Virus record (IMG/VR): IMGVR_UViG_3300013099_000008
Coordinates: 1 to 30,496 of that record
Length of the DNA: 30,496 bases
Source of the DNA: a virus
Reading direction: 5' to 3' (one strand)
Within the stretch, counting starts at the first letter, position 1; each line of letters starts with the position of its first letter. A model generated the notes under the pieces. It saw only the letters and a list, made by a program, of their open reading frames with translations. It was not told where the DNA came from and made no database searches. Shown piece by piece: positions 14,097 to 23,438 of this stretch. Made by a program: the position numbers and the translations under genes.

Positions 14097-15625
14097 TGTA
14101 TGTAGTAAGTCCTAGCCCAGTGGCTAATAGTAATAGTGGAGATGCTGGTAGTTATGTATCTGCAACTAGTATAAGAATCGAACCAGATGATGGAACTTAT
14201 GTGATTGGTGTTACAGGTCAGTATAAAGCTTTCAATCAAGCTAATCAAGATATTACTAGTATAGTAGATTGGTATTCTGATGATGCTGGTATTGTAAATC
14301 TAAATGCTACTGGTTTCGCAACAGCAGTAGGAGCAGGTACATGTAAAATATCAGCTACTCTCAAAACAGATCCATCTATCAACTCATCTACAGATCCAGT
14401 AGTAGTAGTTACAAGTAAAGAGTTTCATGTTCAGATGACGGCTAGTATAACAGGTAAAACTAATATAAAACTTATCACTACTGGTAGTATGGATTTCACA
14501 TATAATCTTGGTGATGGTAGTGGGTGGAAAGACTATCTTGGTTATGTAACAAATACACTTATTGCTGCAGATGTAGTAGCTGGTAATGTTTTCGAAATAA
14601 GAGCATTAGATCAACTGAATAGTGTTATACAACCTCGATTCTCCTCAGGTGGTGCTAGTGGTGGAGATATCTTTTCAGCCATAGATATTATAAAGAGTTC
14701 TAGTATTACAAGCGCTTATGAACTATGTACAACAATGACAGGGATGACTTCTTTCAATATGAGTGATGCTTCTAATATCACTGATTTTCAACATGCTTGG
14801 AATGGATGTTCAGGTCTCACATCGTTCCCTATAATAGATACTTCTAATGCACTAATATTACATAATGCTTGGAATGGATGTTCAGGTCTCACATCGTTCC
14901 CTATATTAGATTATTCTGTTACTACTGGAATTGGTGGTACCTGGAAAAACTGTTCAAGTCTCACATCGTTCCCTGACTTCAATGTCCCAAACGTACTAAC
15001 CCTACCAGAAACTTGGAATGGATGTACAAATATTACCACATTTGGGGATATAATAGTACCTAAATGTACAGATTATTCATCTACTTGGAAAAATTGTACA
15101 AAAATAGACCTATTATTATCTAACACTTACGATTTTGGGGTTCCTACAAACCTGAATAATACTTGGTATGGATGTAATCAGCTAACATCTTTTCCAATGA
15201 TTGATACAGCCTTAGTAACTGATTTCGGGTATACTTGGGGTGGTTGTTCTGGTCTCACAAGCTTCCCATTGATAGATACAAGTTCAGGAACTGATTTCTC
15301 TAGTACTTGGCAAAGTTGTTCAAGTCTCACAAGCTTCCCAAGCATAGATACTAGTTCAGGTACTGGGTTCTTCAGTACTTGGAGTGGTTGTTCAAGTCTC
15401 ACAAGTTTCCCAAGCATAGATACAAGTTCAGGAACTGGGTTCAGTTCACCATTCTCAAATTGTACAAGTCTAGTATGTATTGGGGCCATAGATACTACCA
15501 ATAGTACATGGACTCAATACATATTCTTCGGCTGTACAAGTCTTGTAGCACCTAACAGCACAGAAATAACTCAAATAGAAGCAATACCCGGTATCGAATG
15601 GACTAACCTAAATCCTTGTCCGTAA
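14096..15625 (+). CDS. Ig-like / DUF285-repeat surface protein (509 aa)
   Basis: Residues ~18-110 form a Big_2-type Ig-like domain (IRIEPDDGTYVIG at the start, CKISATL in the core). A beta-rich domain beginning FHVQMTASITGKTNIKL follows. From about residue 200 there are tandem ~24-residue repeats of the DUF285/BspA type, built on W-x-x-C-S-S/G-L-T-S-F-P-x-x-D-T-S. Two repeats share an identical 41-nt stretch (14793-14833, 14865-14905). The C-terminus ends IPGIEWTNLNPCP, a module shared with the two paralogues at 15651 and 22063. Likely a capsid decoration or adhesion fibre that binds host surface or glycans. Confidence 0.7.
   Translation: MYVVSPSPVANSNSGDAGSYVSATSIRIEPDDGTYVIGVTGQYKAFNQANQDITSIVDWYSDDAGIVNLNATGFATAVGAGTCKISATLKTDPSINSSTDPVVVVTSKEFHVQMTASITGKTNIKLITTGSMDFTYNLGDGSGWKDYLGYVTNTLIAADVVAGNVFEIRALDQLNSVIQPRFSSGGASGGDIFSAIDIIKSSSITSAYELCTTMTGMTSFNMSDASNITDFQHAWNGCSGLTSFPIIDTSNALILHNAWNGCSGLTSFPILDYSVTTGIGGTWKNCSSLTSFPDFNVPNVLTLPETWNGCTNITTFGDIIVPKCTDYSSTWKNCTKIDLLLSNTYDFGVPTNLNNTWYGCNQLTSFPMIDTALVTDFGYTWGGCSGLTSFPLIDTSSGTDFSSTWQSCSSLTSFPSIDTSSGTGFFSTWSGCSSLTSFPSIDTSSGTGFSSPFSNCTSLVCIGAIDTTNSTWTQYIFFGCTSLVAPNSTEITQIEAIPGIEWTNLNPCP
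14793..14905 (+). repeat. Exact 41-nt direct repeats within DUF285 array
   Basis: 14793-14833 and 14865-14905 are identical, 72 nt (24 codons) apart. This is one repeat period and indicates recent duplication or gene conversion. Confidence 0.9.
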
Positions 15626-15633
15626 TATAAATA
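15626..15633 (+). promoter_or_regulatory. TATAAATA late-promoter-like motif
   Basis: Exact TATAAATA one base after the stop of the 509-aa gene, 18 nt before the 1521-aa gene. Confidence 0.5.
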
Positions 15634-15650
15634 ACCTATAAAGGAACCAA

Positions 15651-18600
15651 ATGTTCATAGTAAATCAACAAACAGAATCCTCAAGTGCCTCTTCAGGTGC
15701 TGGTGATACTCCCCTCTCAATAACCTCAATACATATATTACCAGATAATGAAGTTTTCAATCTTGGCATCAATGGCAAGTATACTGCTCTCAATCAATAT
15801 AATGTAATGATCAACAAATACGTTTATTGGACTTCAAGTGATCCTACAATAGTAGAAGTAAATGCTATTACAGGTGAAGCAACTTCTAAAGCATTAGGTA
15901 CAGTTACAATAACAGCTACTCTTATAACAGATGGTAGCATTGTTGGAACAACAACTACAGAAATAGTACCAGTAGCTATTATAAATGGTTTTCATGCAGA
16001 GTTATTATGTTCAGTAACTGGTGATACAAATATCAAACTATTTTCTAATGGACCATTAGATATGACTATTGATTTTGGTTCAGGACCAGTTACTTACACA
16101 GGTTATGTTTCAGGTTCTCCAATCACAGCAAATGTAACAGCGGGTGAAACAGTGATTATAGATGTTCCTGATAACTTCAACTATGTTATGAATCCCCAGT
16201 TCACTGGTGGTTCTCAACTAATAGGAGATATATTCAGTGAGGTAGATATTACTAAGAGTTCAAGCGTTACAGATATGAATATGGTATGTTACTATATGAC
16301 AAATCTTACTGCTTTTGCAGTAGATGATAATGCAGGTGTTACTAATATGAAGATGGCTTTTGAAAACTGTTCATCACTTACTGTAATACCAGGTTTCGAT
16401 GTATTGACAGTTACTGATAGTACCTCAATGTTTTCAGGATGTTCAGTATTAGATAATATTCCAACATTCACATTTTCAGCATTACTAACAGCTAAAGAGA
16501 TGTTCAAAGGTTGTGCTAATCTGAAGCAATTCAATGCTCCATCACTAGCAACACTTACAGTAACTAATATGTATGGAACATTTCAAGATTGTAGCTCACT
16601 TGTTACAATACCAACATTTGAAACAAGTTCAGTTACAAATATGGATTATACATTTTCAGGTTGTTCAAGCCTAACAGATATACCATTATTGTCTACTCAA
16701 GAAGCTACTACAATGAATTATACGTTTCAAGGATGTACAAACTTAGCAACATTAGCAACATTGGATACAGGTAAAGTTATTTCTATGACTAATACTTTTC
16801 AAGATTGTAGTTCGTTAGTTGTAATGCCATTACTGAATACAATAAATGTTACTACACTTGCAGATGCTTGGTCAGGTTGTAACACATTGGAATATTTCCC
16901 AGCTATTGATACTTCTAAGGTAACTGATTTCAGTTATGCTTGGAACTTATGTGATAAACTATTGGAGTTTCCAGCATTAGATTTCACTAATGGATTAGAT
17001 TTCACAAGAACATTCAATGAGTGTCTGTTGTTACAAGCAATGCCATTACTTGATACTGTAAAAGGTAATGTTTTCGATTCTATGTTTATGAACTGTGAAG
17101 AACTTGTATGTCTTACAGAACTTGATACAAGAGTAGATACATCAACAGCTGATTTATTCACTAATACTCCGTTACTAACTAGTCCTGATCTTACAGAACA
17201 ACAATTACTAACAGTAGTTCCTGGAGTAAAATATGTGAATCCATCTCCTTGTACAGTTGCTATTACTTCAATAACTATTACTCCAGATGATGGTTCTTTC
17301 ATCGTTGGTGTAGTAGGTGATTACAAGGCTTATTCACAAAGTGGTGTTGACATTACAGATAAAGTTACTTGGTCTTCAGGTAATGTAGCTATTGTTACCA
17401 TAGATAGTGTTACTGGAGAAGCAACAGCAGTATTAGATGGTACTACAACCATAGATTGTTTTCTTATTGCTGACCCATTGATTACTGCTACTACAGATGT
17501 TACCATAACATTGACTAGTATGGCATTTCACGCAGAACTACTAGTTTCTGTTAGTTCTAATACAAACTTCAGACTTTATACAACTGGTAATATTGATTTC
17601 ACTGTTGATTATGGTGATGGAGTAGGACCAGTTGATTACTTAGATTATATTTCAGGTACTATTATTTCTGAACCTATGATTGCTGGTAATACTATGATTA
17701 TTGATGTATTGGATCAGACTTACAGTGTTAGTAATCCTCAGTTCACTGCTTCTTCAAATACAATCGGTTATCATTTCACTACTGTAGATATTACTAAAAG
17801 TAGTTCTGTTACAGATGCTTCTAATATGTGTTATTACTTAGATAAACTAACCTCATTCACAATAGATGATGCTAGTAATATTACTAACTTCACGAACATG
17901 TTCAGCTACTGTTATGATCTAACAACTATACCATTATTCGATACATCTAGTGGTGTTGATTTCATTTATATGTTCGGCTACTGTACAGCACTAACAACTA
18001 TACCATTATTCGATACTTCAAGTGGTACTGATTTCACTCATATGTTTATAGGTTGTAACTTATTAGATAATATTCCAACATTAGATACTTCAAGTGGTAC
18101 TGATTTCGTTGGTATGTTCAGTGATTGTACAAGCTTAGTAGTAACACCTACATTAGATGTTTCAAATGGAACTAGTTTCTATAGGATGTATAATGGTTGT
18201 ACTTCACTAGTAACCGTTGCTGATATGAATACAAGTATTGGTACTACCTTCTATGAGATGTTCCAAGATTGTAGCTCACTAGTATGTCTAACAACATTAG
18301 ATACAAGTTTATCAACTGTTTCAACTGATTTATTCGATGGTTGTATATTACTTACAAGTCCAGATGCTACTGAGCAAATAGACTTAGCAGCTATACCAGG
18401 AACTAACTATATCAATCCAACACCTTGTACAACTACAACTACAAGTATGACAATCAAGCCAGATGATGGTAAATATAATGTAGGAACAACTGGAGATTAT
18501 AAAGCATATAACCAATCTGGAGTAGATATTACTTCTCTTGTTACATGGTCTACAGATGATGCATTGACAGTTGAGATAGATACAGTAACAGGTGCAGCTG

Positions 18601-20216
18601 AAGGTATGAAGGTAGGAACAACTGTTATTAGATGTGAACTTATTTCTGATCCATTGATTATTGCAAATACAGATGTTGAGATTACGATTACAACTATGGC
18701 ATTTCATGCAGAGTTACTATGTAACACAAGTGGTAATACTAACTTTCATCTTGTTACTACTGGAACATTAGATATGACAGTAGATTTTGGATCAGGACCA
18801 GTTGCTTATAATTCTTATAGTAGTTATTCTGTTATATCAGAACCTATTTCAGCTGGTAAGACATTGATTATTGATGTACCAGAACAAATCAACAATGTAG
18901 CTCAAGTAAGATTCACTGCAGCTACAACATCAGGAGATTTATTTAGCTCAGTTGATATTACTAAATCTAGTTCGTTGACATCTGCGTTCGTAATGTGTAG
19001 TGAAATGAGTAAGTTGACATCGTTTAGCATTGCTGATTCTACTAATATTACTAACTTTCAAAATATGTTTGCTAACTGTAACTTATTACCTGCTGTAACA
19101 AATATAGATACAGCTAATGGAACTATTTTCAATAGTATGTTCAAAGGTTGTTCAAGTCTAGAATCAATAGATGCTATTGTTACAAGTACCGGTTCTAACT
19201 TCGATAGTATGTTAGAAGGTTGTAGTTCACTTGTATGTTTATCTTCTATTGATACTACAAATGCTACTACTTCAACAGATATGTTCACTGGATGTACAAG
19301 CCTTGTAGCACCTGATAGTGCAGAACAAACACAAATAACTAATATTCCAGGTATTGATTGGGTAAATGTAAATCCTTGTCCTACTGCTACAACCGCATTT
19401 CATGCTGAGTTATTGTGTTCAGTGAGTGGTAATACTATAGGTATAACATTATATACTACAGGAACAATGGATATAACAATAGATGAAGGTGCTGGTTCAG
19501 GACCTATACCATATACAATAAACAGTGGTAATAATAAATTTATTGATATTATAATTGGTAATACAATAATCATAGATGCACCTGTTCAAACACATCGTGT
19601 TACACATATGAAAAAACTGGATAATAAATATAGTGAAGTAAATATTACTAAAAGTTCAAGTCTTACAAGTTTAGGTAATCTCTGCGAGAATATGACTGAG
19701 CTTACCACTTTCAATATGAATGATAGTTCTAATGTTACTGATTTCAATAGTGCTTGGAAGGATTGTAGTTCACTTACAAGCTTCCCAAGTATAGATACAA
19801 GTTCAGGAACTAATTTCAGAAATACTTGGTTTGCATGTTCAAGTCTCACAAGTTTCCCAAGTATAGATACAAGTTCAGGTACTACTTTTCAAAGTGCTTG
19901 GGCTGGATGTTCAGCCCTCGCAAGTTTCCCATTATTAGATACTAGTTCAGTTACTAGTTTCCACCAGGCTTGGTCTAATTGTTATAGTCTCACAAGTTTC
20001 CCAAGTATAGATACAAGTTCAGGTACTAATTTCGGTAGTACTTGGAGTAATTGTTCAAACTTAGCATGTCTCACAAATGTAGATACAAGACTAAGTATAG
20101 ACTCAGATTATATGTTCGACTACTGTCCAAGTCTCATAGCACCTAACAGCACAGAACAAACTCAAATAGAAGCAATACCAGGTATCAACTGGGTAAATCC
20201 AAATCCATGTCCATAA
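15651..20216 (+). CDS. Giant Ig-like / DUF285-repeat surface protein (1521 aa)
   Basis: This is the largest gene, about 15% of the genome. It contains four related modules beginning near residues 20, 535, 930 and 1248. The first three each have a Big_2 Ig-like domain, then a FHAELL...-type beta domain, then DUF285/BspA repeats (F-x-x-C-S-S-L-x-x-I-P-x-x-D-T-S), then a cap ending in IPG-x-x-W/Y-V/I-N-P-x-PC. The last module lacks the Ig-like domain. Repeats in module 4 nearly match those of the neighbouring 509-aa gene at DNA level. No signal peptide is present, as expected for a virion protein. Its position between capsid and connector genes suggests a head-bound fibre rather than a tail fibre. 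Confidence 0.7.
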   Translation: MFIVNQQTESSSASSGAGDTPLSITSIHILPDNEVFNLGINGKYTALNQYNVMINKYVYWTSSDPTIVEVNAITGEATSKALGTVTITATLITDGSIVGTTTTEIVPVAIINGFHAELLCSVTGDTNIKLFSNGPLDMTIDFGSGPVTYTGYVSGSPITANVTAGETVIIDVPDNFNYVMNPQFTGGSQLIGDIFSEVDITKSSSVTDMNMVCYYMTNLTAFAVDDNAGVTNMKMAFENCSSLTVIPGFDVLTVTDSTSMFSGCSVLDNIPTFTFSALLTAKEMFKGCANLKQFNAPSLATLTVTNMYGTFQDCSSLVTIPTFETSSVTNMDYTFSGCSSLTDIPLLSTQEATTMNYTFQGCTNLATLATLDTGKVISMTNTFQDCSSLVVMPLLNTINVTTLADAWSGCNTLEYFPAIDTSKVTDFSYAWNLCDKLLEFPALDFTNGLDFTRTFNECLLLQAMPLLDTVKGNVFDSMFMNCEELVCLTELDTRVDTSTADLFTNTPLLTSPDLTEQQLLTVVPGVKYVNPSPCTVAITSITITPDDGSFIVGVVGDYKAYSQSGVDITDKVTWSSGNVAIVTIDSVTGEATAVLDGTTTIDCFLIADPLITATTDVTITLTSMAFHAELLVSVSSNTNFRLYTTGNIDFTVDYGDGVGPVDYLDYISGTIISEPMIAGNTMIIDVLDQTYSVSNPQFTASSNTIGYHFTTVDITKSSSVTDASNMCYYLDKLTSFTIDDASNITNFTNMFSYCYDLTTIPLFDTSSGVDFIYMFGYCTALTTIPLFDTSSGTDFTHMFIGCNLLDNIPTLDTSSGTDFVGMFSDCTSLVVTPTLDVSNGTSFYRMYNGCTSLVTVADMNTSIGTTFYEMFQDCSSLVCLTTLDTSLSTVSTDLFDGCILLTSPDATEQIDLAAIPGTNYINPTPCTTTTTSMTIKPDDGKYNVGTTGDYKAYNQSGVDITSLVTWSTDDALTVEIDTVTGAAEGMKVGTTVIRCELISDPLIIANTDVEITITTMAFHAELLCNTSGNTNFHLVTTGTLDMTVDFGSGPVAYNSYSSYSVISEPISAGKTLIIDVPEQINNVAQVRFTAATTSGDLFSSVDITKSSSLTSAFVMCSEMSKLTSFSIADSTNITNFQNMFANCNLLPAVTNIDTANGTIFNSMFKGCSSLESIDAIVTSTGSNFDSMLEGCSSLVCLSSIDTTNATTSTDMFTGCTSLVAPDSAEQTQITNIPGIDWVNVNPCPTATTAFHAELLCSVSGNTIGITLYTTGTMDITIDEGAGSGPIPYTINSGNNKFIDIIIGNTIIIDAPVQTHRVTHMKKLDNKYSEVNITKSSSLTSLGNLCENMTELTTFNMNDSSNVTDFNSAWKDCSSLTSFPSIDTSSGTNFRNTWFACSSLTSFPSIDTSSGTTFQSAWAGCSALASFPLLDTSSVTSFHQAWSNCYSLTSFPSIDTSSGTNFGSTWSNCSNLACLTNVDTRLSIDSDYMFDYCPSLIAPNSTEQTQIEAIPGINWVNPNPCP

Positions 20217-20226
20217 AAGGAAAACA

Positions 20227-20661
20227 ATGGCACTAATAATATATCCAACTGTAGACTACGATAGTTTCACGACTGTTGTAGACAGTACAACTATCATCAC
20301 AGGTTTCGTACAAGATACGAACACAATAGCATATCTTGCATTATCAGATCCTGAAAAGGAATCTGTACTAAAGCAGACAACATTACAAATACGAACATGT
20401 CCTGGTATTCAGTTACCAGACACTAGTACTTCTGATCTTCAGTTAGCACAGTGTTATCTTGCAGTTGCTTCTGGTATTAGTCTAAACTCAGTAGAGGTAA
20501 ACAATATCAAAAGTAATAAAGCAGGTTCAGTAGAGCAATCGTTTTTCGAGAGTAATACAGCTCCCCCTACTATGACACCTATAGTTTATTCTTTACTTAG
20601 TCAATACGGTTGTAAGAACGCTAGTAGTTCTGGTTTTTCCCAGGGATTTATATCAAATTAA
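20227..20661 (+). CDS. Head-tail connector / adaptor protein
   Basis: This 144-aa protein begins MALIIYPTVDYDSFTTVVD, like the short adaptor proteins often annotated as DnaT-like in siphophages. The central helices (SDPEKESVLKQTTLQIRT) and size fit a gp6/gp15-type ring that docks on the portal. It lies at the start of the connector-gene series, interrupted by an endonuclease gene. The call is by start motif, size and order. Confidence 0.55.
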   Translation: MALIIYPTVDYDSFTTVVDSTTIITGFVQDTNTIAYLALSDPEKESVLKQTTLQIRTCPGIQLPDTSTSDLQLAQCYLAVASGISLNSVEVNNIKSNKAGSVEQSFFESNTAPPTMTPIVYSLLSQYGCKNASSSGFSQGFISN

Positions 20662-20678
20662 CATCATTATGATATAAT
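20658..20678 (+). promoter_or_regulatory. TTAAC-N10-TATAAT promoter
   Basis: TTAAC (20658-20662) is followed after 10 nt by TATAAT (20673-20678), 17 nt before the GIY-YIG start. It has the same spacing as the promoters at 3081 and 13077 but only a single TTAAC box, which overlaps the upstream stop codon. Confidence 0.6.
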
Positions 20679-20695
20679 AAGAAAAAGGATTATAA

Positions 20696-21373
20696 ATGAA
20701 AGAATATACAATATATCACATACCAGGAATTAAAGTTGGTTGTACTGCTGACTTTAAGACAAGATGCAATTCTAATAAAAGAAGATATGGTCAAGCCATA
20801 GAAATAGAGATATTAGAGCGATTCCCTGAAGGCATATTAACATTAACGGAAATCTCCGATTTAGAATGGGCTCATGCCGCTAATTATGGATATGCCTTAG
20901 GTCAGAGATATGAAAATAGCATAAAAGCAAGTGAGTCAAGATTAGGAACAAATCATACCGAGGATACAAAAGAAAAGATGAAGATCTCTGCAACAGGTAG
21001 AACTATGAGTGATACTGCTAAAATAAATATGAGTAAAGCATTCACTGGTAGAATAGAAAGCAAAGAGACAAGAGAAAAGTTATCAAAAAGTAATAATGGC
21101 TCAAAACGAACAGATGAACAAAAGAAACATTTCAGCGAAGTACAAAAAGCATTGAATAAGACTCTTTCTCAAGAGACTAAAGATAAAATACGAGATAAAT
21201 TGATTGGTACTACCCTAAGTAACGAGACAAAAATAAAAATAGGTCTTCAAAGTAAAGGAAATGTAAATTGTAGGGATCTTAGAACTGGTGATAAATACCG
21301 GGTATCCAAAGAAGAATTCGATAAACATGATTATCTTGTAGGAACATCATCTAAGAAGGAGAATTACAAATGA
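20696..21373 (+). CDS. GIY-YIG-like homing endonuclease with NUMOD3 repeats
   Basis: The N-terminus YTIYHIPGIKVGCT (residues 4-17) is a compact GIY-YIG core with KVGCT in place of YIG. It is followed by an arginine (KTRC) and an acidic LEWAHA near residue 62. The C-terminal half consists of at least four NUMOD3-like DNA-binding repeats (for example TEDTKEKMKISATG, ESKETREKLSKSNNG, SQETKDKIRDKLIG). It has its own promoter, and its end overlaps the next connector gene by 4 nt (ATGA). It splits the head-tail connector cluster, consistent with a mobile insertion. Its divergent active site may be less active. Confidence 0.75.
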   Translation: MKEYTIYHIPGIKVGCTADFKTRCNSNKRRYGQAIEIEILERFPEGILTLTEISDLEWAHAANYGYALGQRYENSIKASESRLGTNHTEDTKEKMKISATGRTMSDTAKINMSKAFTGRIESKETREKLSKSNNGSKRTDEQKKHFSEVQKALNKTLSQETKDKIRDKLIGTTLSNETKIKIGLQSKGNVNCRDLRTGDKYRVSKEEFDKHDYLVGTSSKKENYK

Positions 21374-21804
21374 GTTTCGGTAATACAATGTATGGGGTTT
21401 CACTAGACCTCATCAACCAATTCGGTAACTCAATAGTATTACAAGAGGTAACTCAAGGTGCTTACGATCCTAATAATGGTATGACCTCTAAAGTTACTAC
21501 TGAGCATTCAACAAAAGGCGTATTCGATGTTTATTCAAGTAATGACTATATCTCTGGTGCTATCAATATTGATGATGTTAGAGTTATGGTCTCAACTCCG
21601 TTAGTAGTTACTAAGTTATGGAATATTATATATCAGAACAATATCTGGAATATTATAAACGTTTCTAAAACAACAGCAACTGATGACTTGATATACTATG
21701 ATTTCCAAATAAGAAATAGTGGTGAACCTTATACTCCGATAGTTTATCTCTATCCAGGTAGTGTATACCCAGGTTCTAACTACCCATCTTACAATACAAT
21801 ATAA
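21370..21804 (+). CDS. Head closure / head-tail joining protein
   Basis: This 144-aa, beta-rich protein begins MSFGNTMYGVSLDLINQFG. It has the pattern of neck proteins that form the stopper below the adaptor: an early VLQEVTQGAYDPNNG loop, a middle GVFDVYSSNDYISG segment, and a W-x-I-I pair near 92-102. Its position after the adaptor and before the tail completion gene supports this. The C-terminal PGSVYPGSNYPSYN tail is proline/tyrosine rich. The gene overlaps the endonuclease end. Confidence 0.55.
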   Translation: MSFGNTMYGVSLDLINQFGNSIVLQEVTQGAYDPNNGMTSKVTTEHSTKGVFDVYSSNDYISGAINIDDVRVMVSTPLVVTKLWNIIYQNNIWNIINVSKTTATDDLIYYDFQIRNSGEPYTPIVYLYPGSVYPGSNYPSYNTI

Positions 21805-21813
21805 GGAGACTAA

Positions 21814-22053
21814 ATGTCTTATACAAAAACAACATGGATCGATGGAAGTGGAGAGATAATCTCTGCTGTTCATCTAAACAATATAGAAGATGGCATATTC
21901 GATAACGATGCTGCCACTACACTATTAGATACAGACAAAATAGAAGAAGATGATTATGCTACTCAAGCACTTGGTGGTACAGTGAAAGCTGTATTAGTAG
22001 GAACAGTATTATATATGTCAAATGATGGGACTGATCCAGTACCAGTACCATAA
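21814..22053 (+). CDS. Small putative head fibre protein (79 aa)
   Basis: The protein starts MSYTKTTWIDGSGEIISAVHLNNIEDGI, of which the W-x-D-G and LNNIEDGI parts recall phage fibre N-termini. Residues 51-67 (ALGGTVKAVLVGTVLYM) resemble the conserved segment of phage head fibre proteins. A PVPVP tail ends the protein. It precedes the 353-aa Ig-like protein by 9 nt. It is probably a small virion decoration; the family call is tentative. Confidence 0.45.
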   Translation: MSYTKTTWIDGSGEIISAVHLNNIEDGIFDNDAATTLLDTDKIEEDDYATQALGGTVKAVLVGTVLYMSNDGTDPVPVP

Positions 22054-22062
22054 GGAGAGATA

Positions 22063-23124
22063 ATGTCTTTTTTATTCAATAGTACTAATCTTACAGGGAT
22101 GTATTTCAATGGTACTGAACTAACTAATATGTTTTTCAACGGAGTCGAGATGGCTTCTAGTACAACTACATCTGTAACTGTATATCCTAAAAATATAACA
22201 TTCGGTAATACACTGAGTGGTTATTATAAAGCATTAGATCAATTCGATAGTGATATCACAGCTTTATGTACTTGGGAATCTGCTGATCCTGCAATAGTAA
22301 GTATAGATAGTACAGCTCTTGCTACTGCGTTATCAACAGGTACAACTCAAATAACAGCATTACTAACTTCTAATCCTGCTATAAAGAATACCACTAACGT
22401 TACGATTGATAACAGTAGTTCAAATAATGCTTTCGAAGCTACACTAACAGTGTCTAAAGCAGGTACAAGTAATATAAGAATACTAACTAATGGAAATGTC
22501 GACTTATCAATAAATTGGGGAGCTGGTCCTATACTATACAATAATGTTACTTCCGGTACAAAGTTCAATGAGGTATTAGCACCTGGTGCTACTGTTCAAA
22601 TAACTTGTCCAAATGCTGTAAATTATATTACAAGTATTGACTTTCAGGGTTCTGTTTATGATTATAGTACAGACTTATATGATACAATAGCAATAACTAA
22701 GAGTTCTGGTCTAACAAGTATGAATGGTATTACAGGTTATAGCAATCAACTAACCTCATTCACAATAGCAGATACTAGCAATGTAACAAGTACTTTATAT
22801 GCTTTCAAAAACTGTTATGAACTTATAACACTTAGCTCAATGGATCTTAGCAGTGTAACCAACTTCACTCAGATGTTCTTTGGAGCTTCTAAAATAAGAC
22901 ATATCAATATGATTACCTCAGATGTTGGTATAAAATATGAGAGACTATTCACAAGTTGTGTAGCATTAGAATGTGTAGGTGGAAACCTAGATACTACTAA
23001 TAACACAAGTTCAGTTGATATGTTTGGTAACACGCCAGCACTTACAACACCAGATAGTGTTGATAGATTAGCAATAACTACAATACCAGGTATCAATTGG
23101 GTAAATCCAGGAAGTTGTCCATGA
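22063..23124 (+). CDS. Ig-like / DUF285-type surface protein (353 aa)
   Basis: The N-terminal 30 residues carry short aromatic repeats (GMYFNGTELTNMFFNGVEM). A Big_2 Ig-like domain follows (residues ~35-120), then the same beta domain found in the two larger paralogues (FEATLTVSKAGTSNIRI). A few degenerate DUF285 repeats follow, and the shared C-terminal cap ends IPGINWVNPGSCP. It is a single-module version of the repeating unit of the 1521-aa protein and so shows what one module looks like. Its stop overlaps the next gene (ATGA). Confidence 0.65.
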   Translation: MSFLFNSTNLTGMYFNGTELTNMFFNGVEMASSTTTSVTVYPKNITFGNTLSGYYKALDQFDSDITALCTWESADPAIVSIDSTALATALSTGTTQITALLTSNPAIKNTTNVTIDNSSSNNAFEATLTVSKAGTSNIRILTNGNVDLSINWGAGPILYNNVTSGTKFNEVLAPGATVQITCPNAVNYITSIDFQGSVYDYSTDLYDTIAITKSSGLTSMNGITGYSNQLTSFTIADTSNVTSTLYAFKNCYELITLSSMDLSSVTNFTQMFFGASKIRHINMITSDVGIKYERLFTSCVALECVGGNLDTTNNTSSVDMFGNTPALTTPDSVDRLAITTIPGINWVNPGSCP

Positions 23125-23438
23125 TCTCAGATGACTTAGATAAACTTATAACAGAAAGTTATAAAGTAATAGATGAAGAGATAGATGAGTTATACTATAC
23201 CTTGATAAAAACTAGCCCTGTTGATACAGGGAAGTTCAAAGGTTCTTGGGGTATAACTAAGATACCATTCAAATGGACTATACATAATCCAATGGAATAT
23301 GCTGAGGAACTTGCTAATGGCCGTAGAAGTATAAGAGGCACAATGTATGGTTCACTACAATGGAAAGATGGTATTACACCTTATCTACAACAATTTGATA
23401 AGACACTAAATAGGAGACTAAATGAACTACAATACTAA
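23121..23438 (+). CDS. Tail completion / HK97 gp10-like protein
   Basis: ATG at 23121 is chosen over the in-frame TTG at 23097 because it overlaps the upstream stop (ATGA) and has AGGAAG 8 nt before it. The 105-aa protein has TSPVDTGKFKGSW, the hallmark of HK97 gp10-type neck/tail-completion proteins, followed by HNPMEYAEELANGRR. It links the head connector to the tail terminator and overlaps the next gene by 17 nt. Confidence 0.75.
   Translation: MISDDLDKLITESYKVIDEEIDELYYTLIKTSPVDTGKFKGSWGITKIPFKWTIHNPMEYAEELANGRRSIRGTMYGSLQWKDGITPYLQQFDKTLNRRLNELQY

Noticed and set aside
14790-20100. CRISPR-like repeats
   Set aside because: The periodic repeats are in frame and encode DUF285-type protein repeats with diverged copies.
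23097-23120. TTG start for the tail completion gene
   Set aside because: The ATG at 23121 has better ribosome binding site spacing and overlaps the upstream stop.
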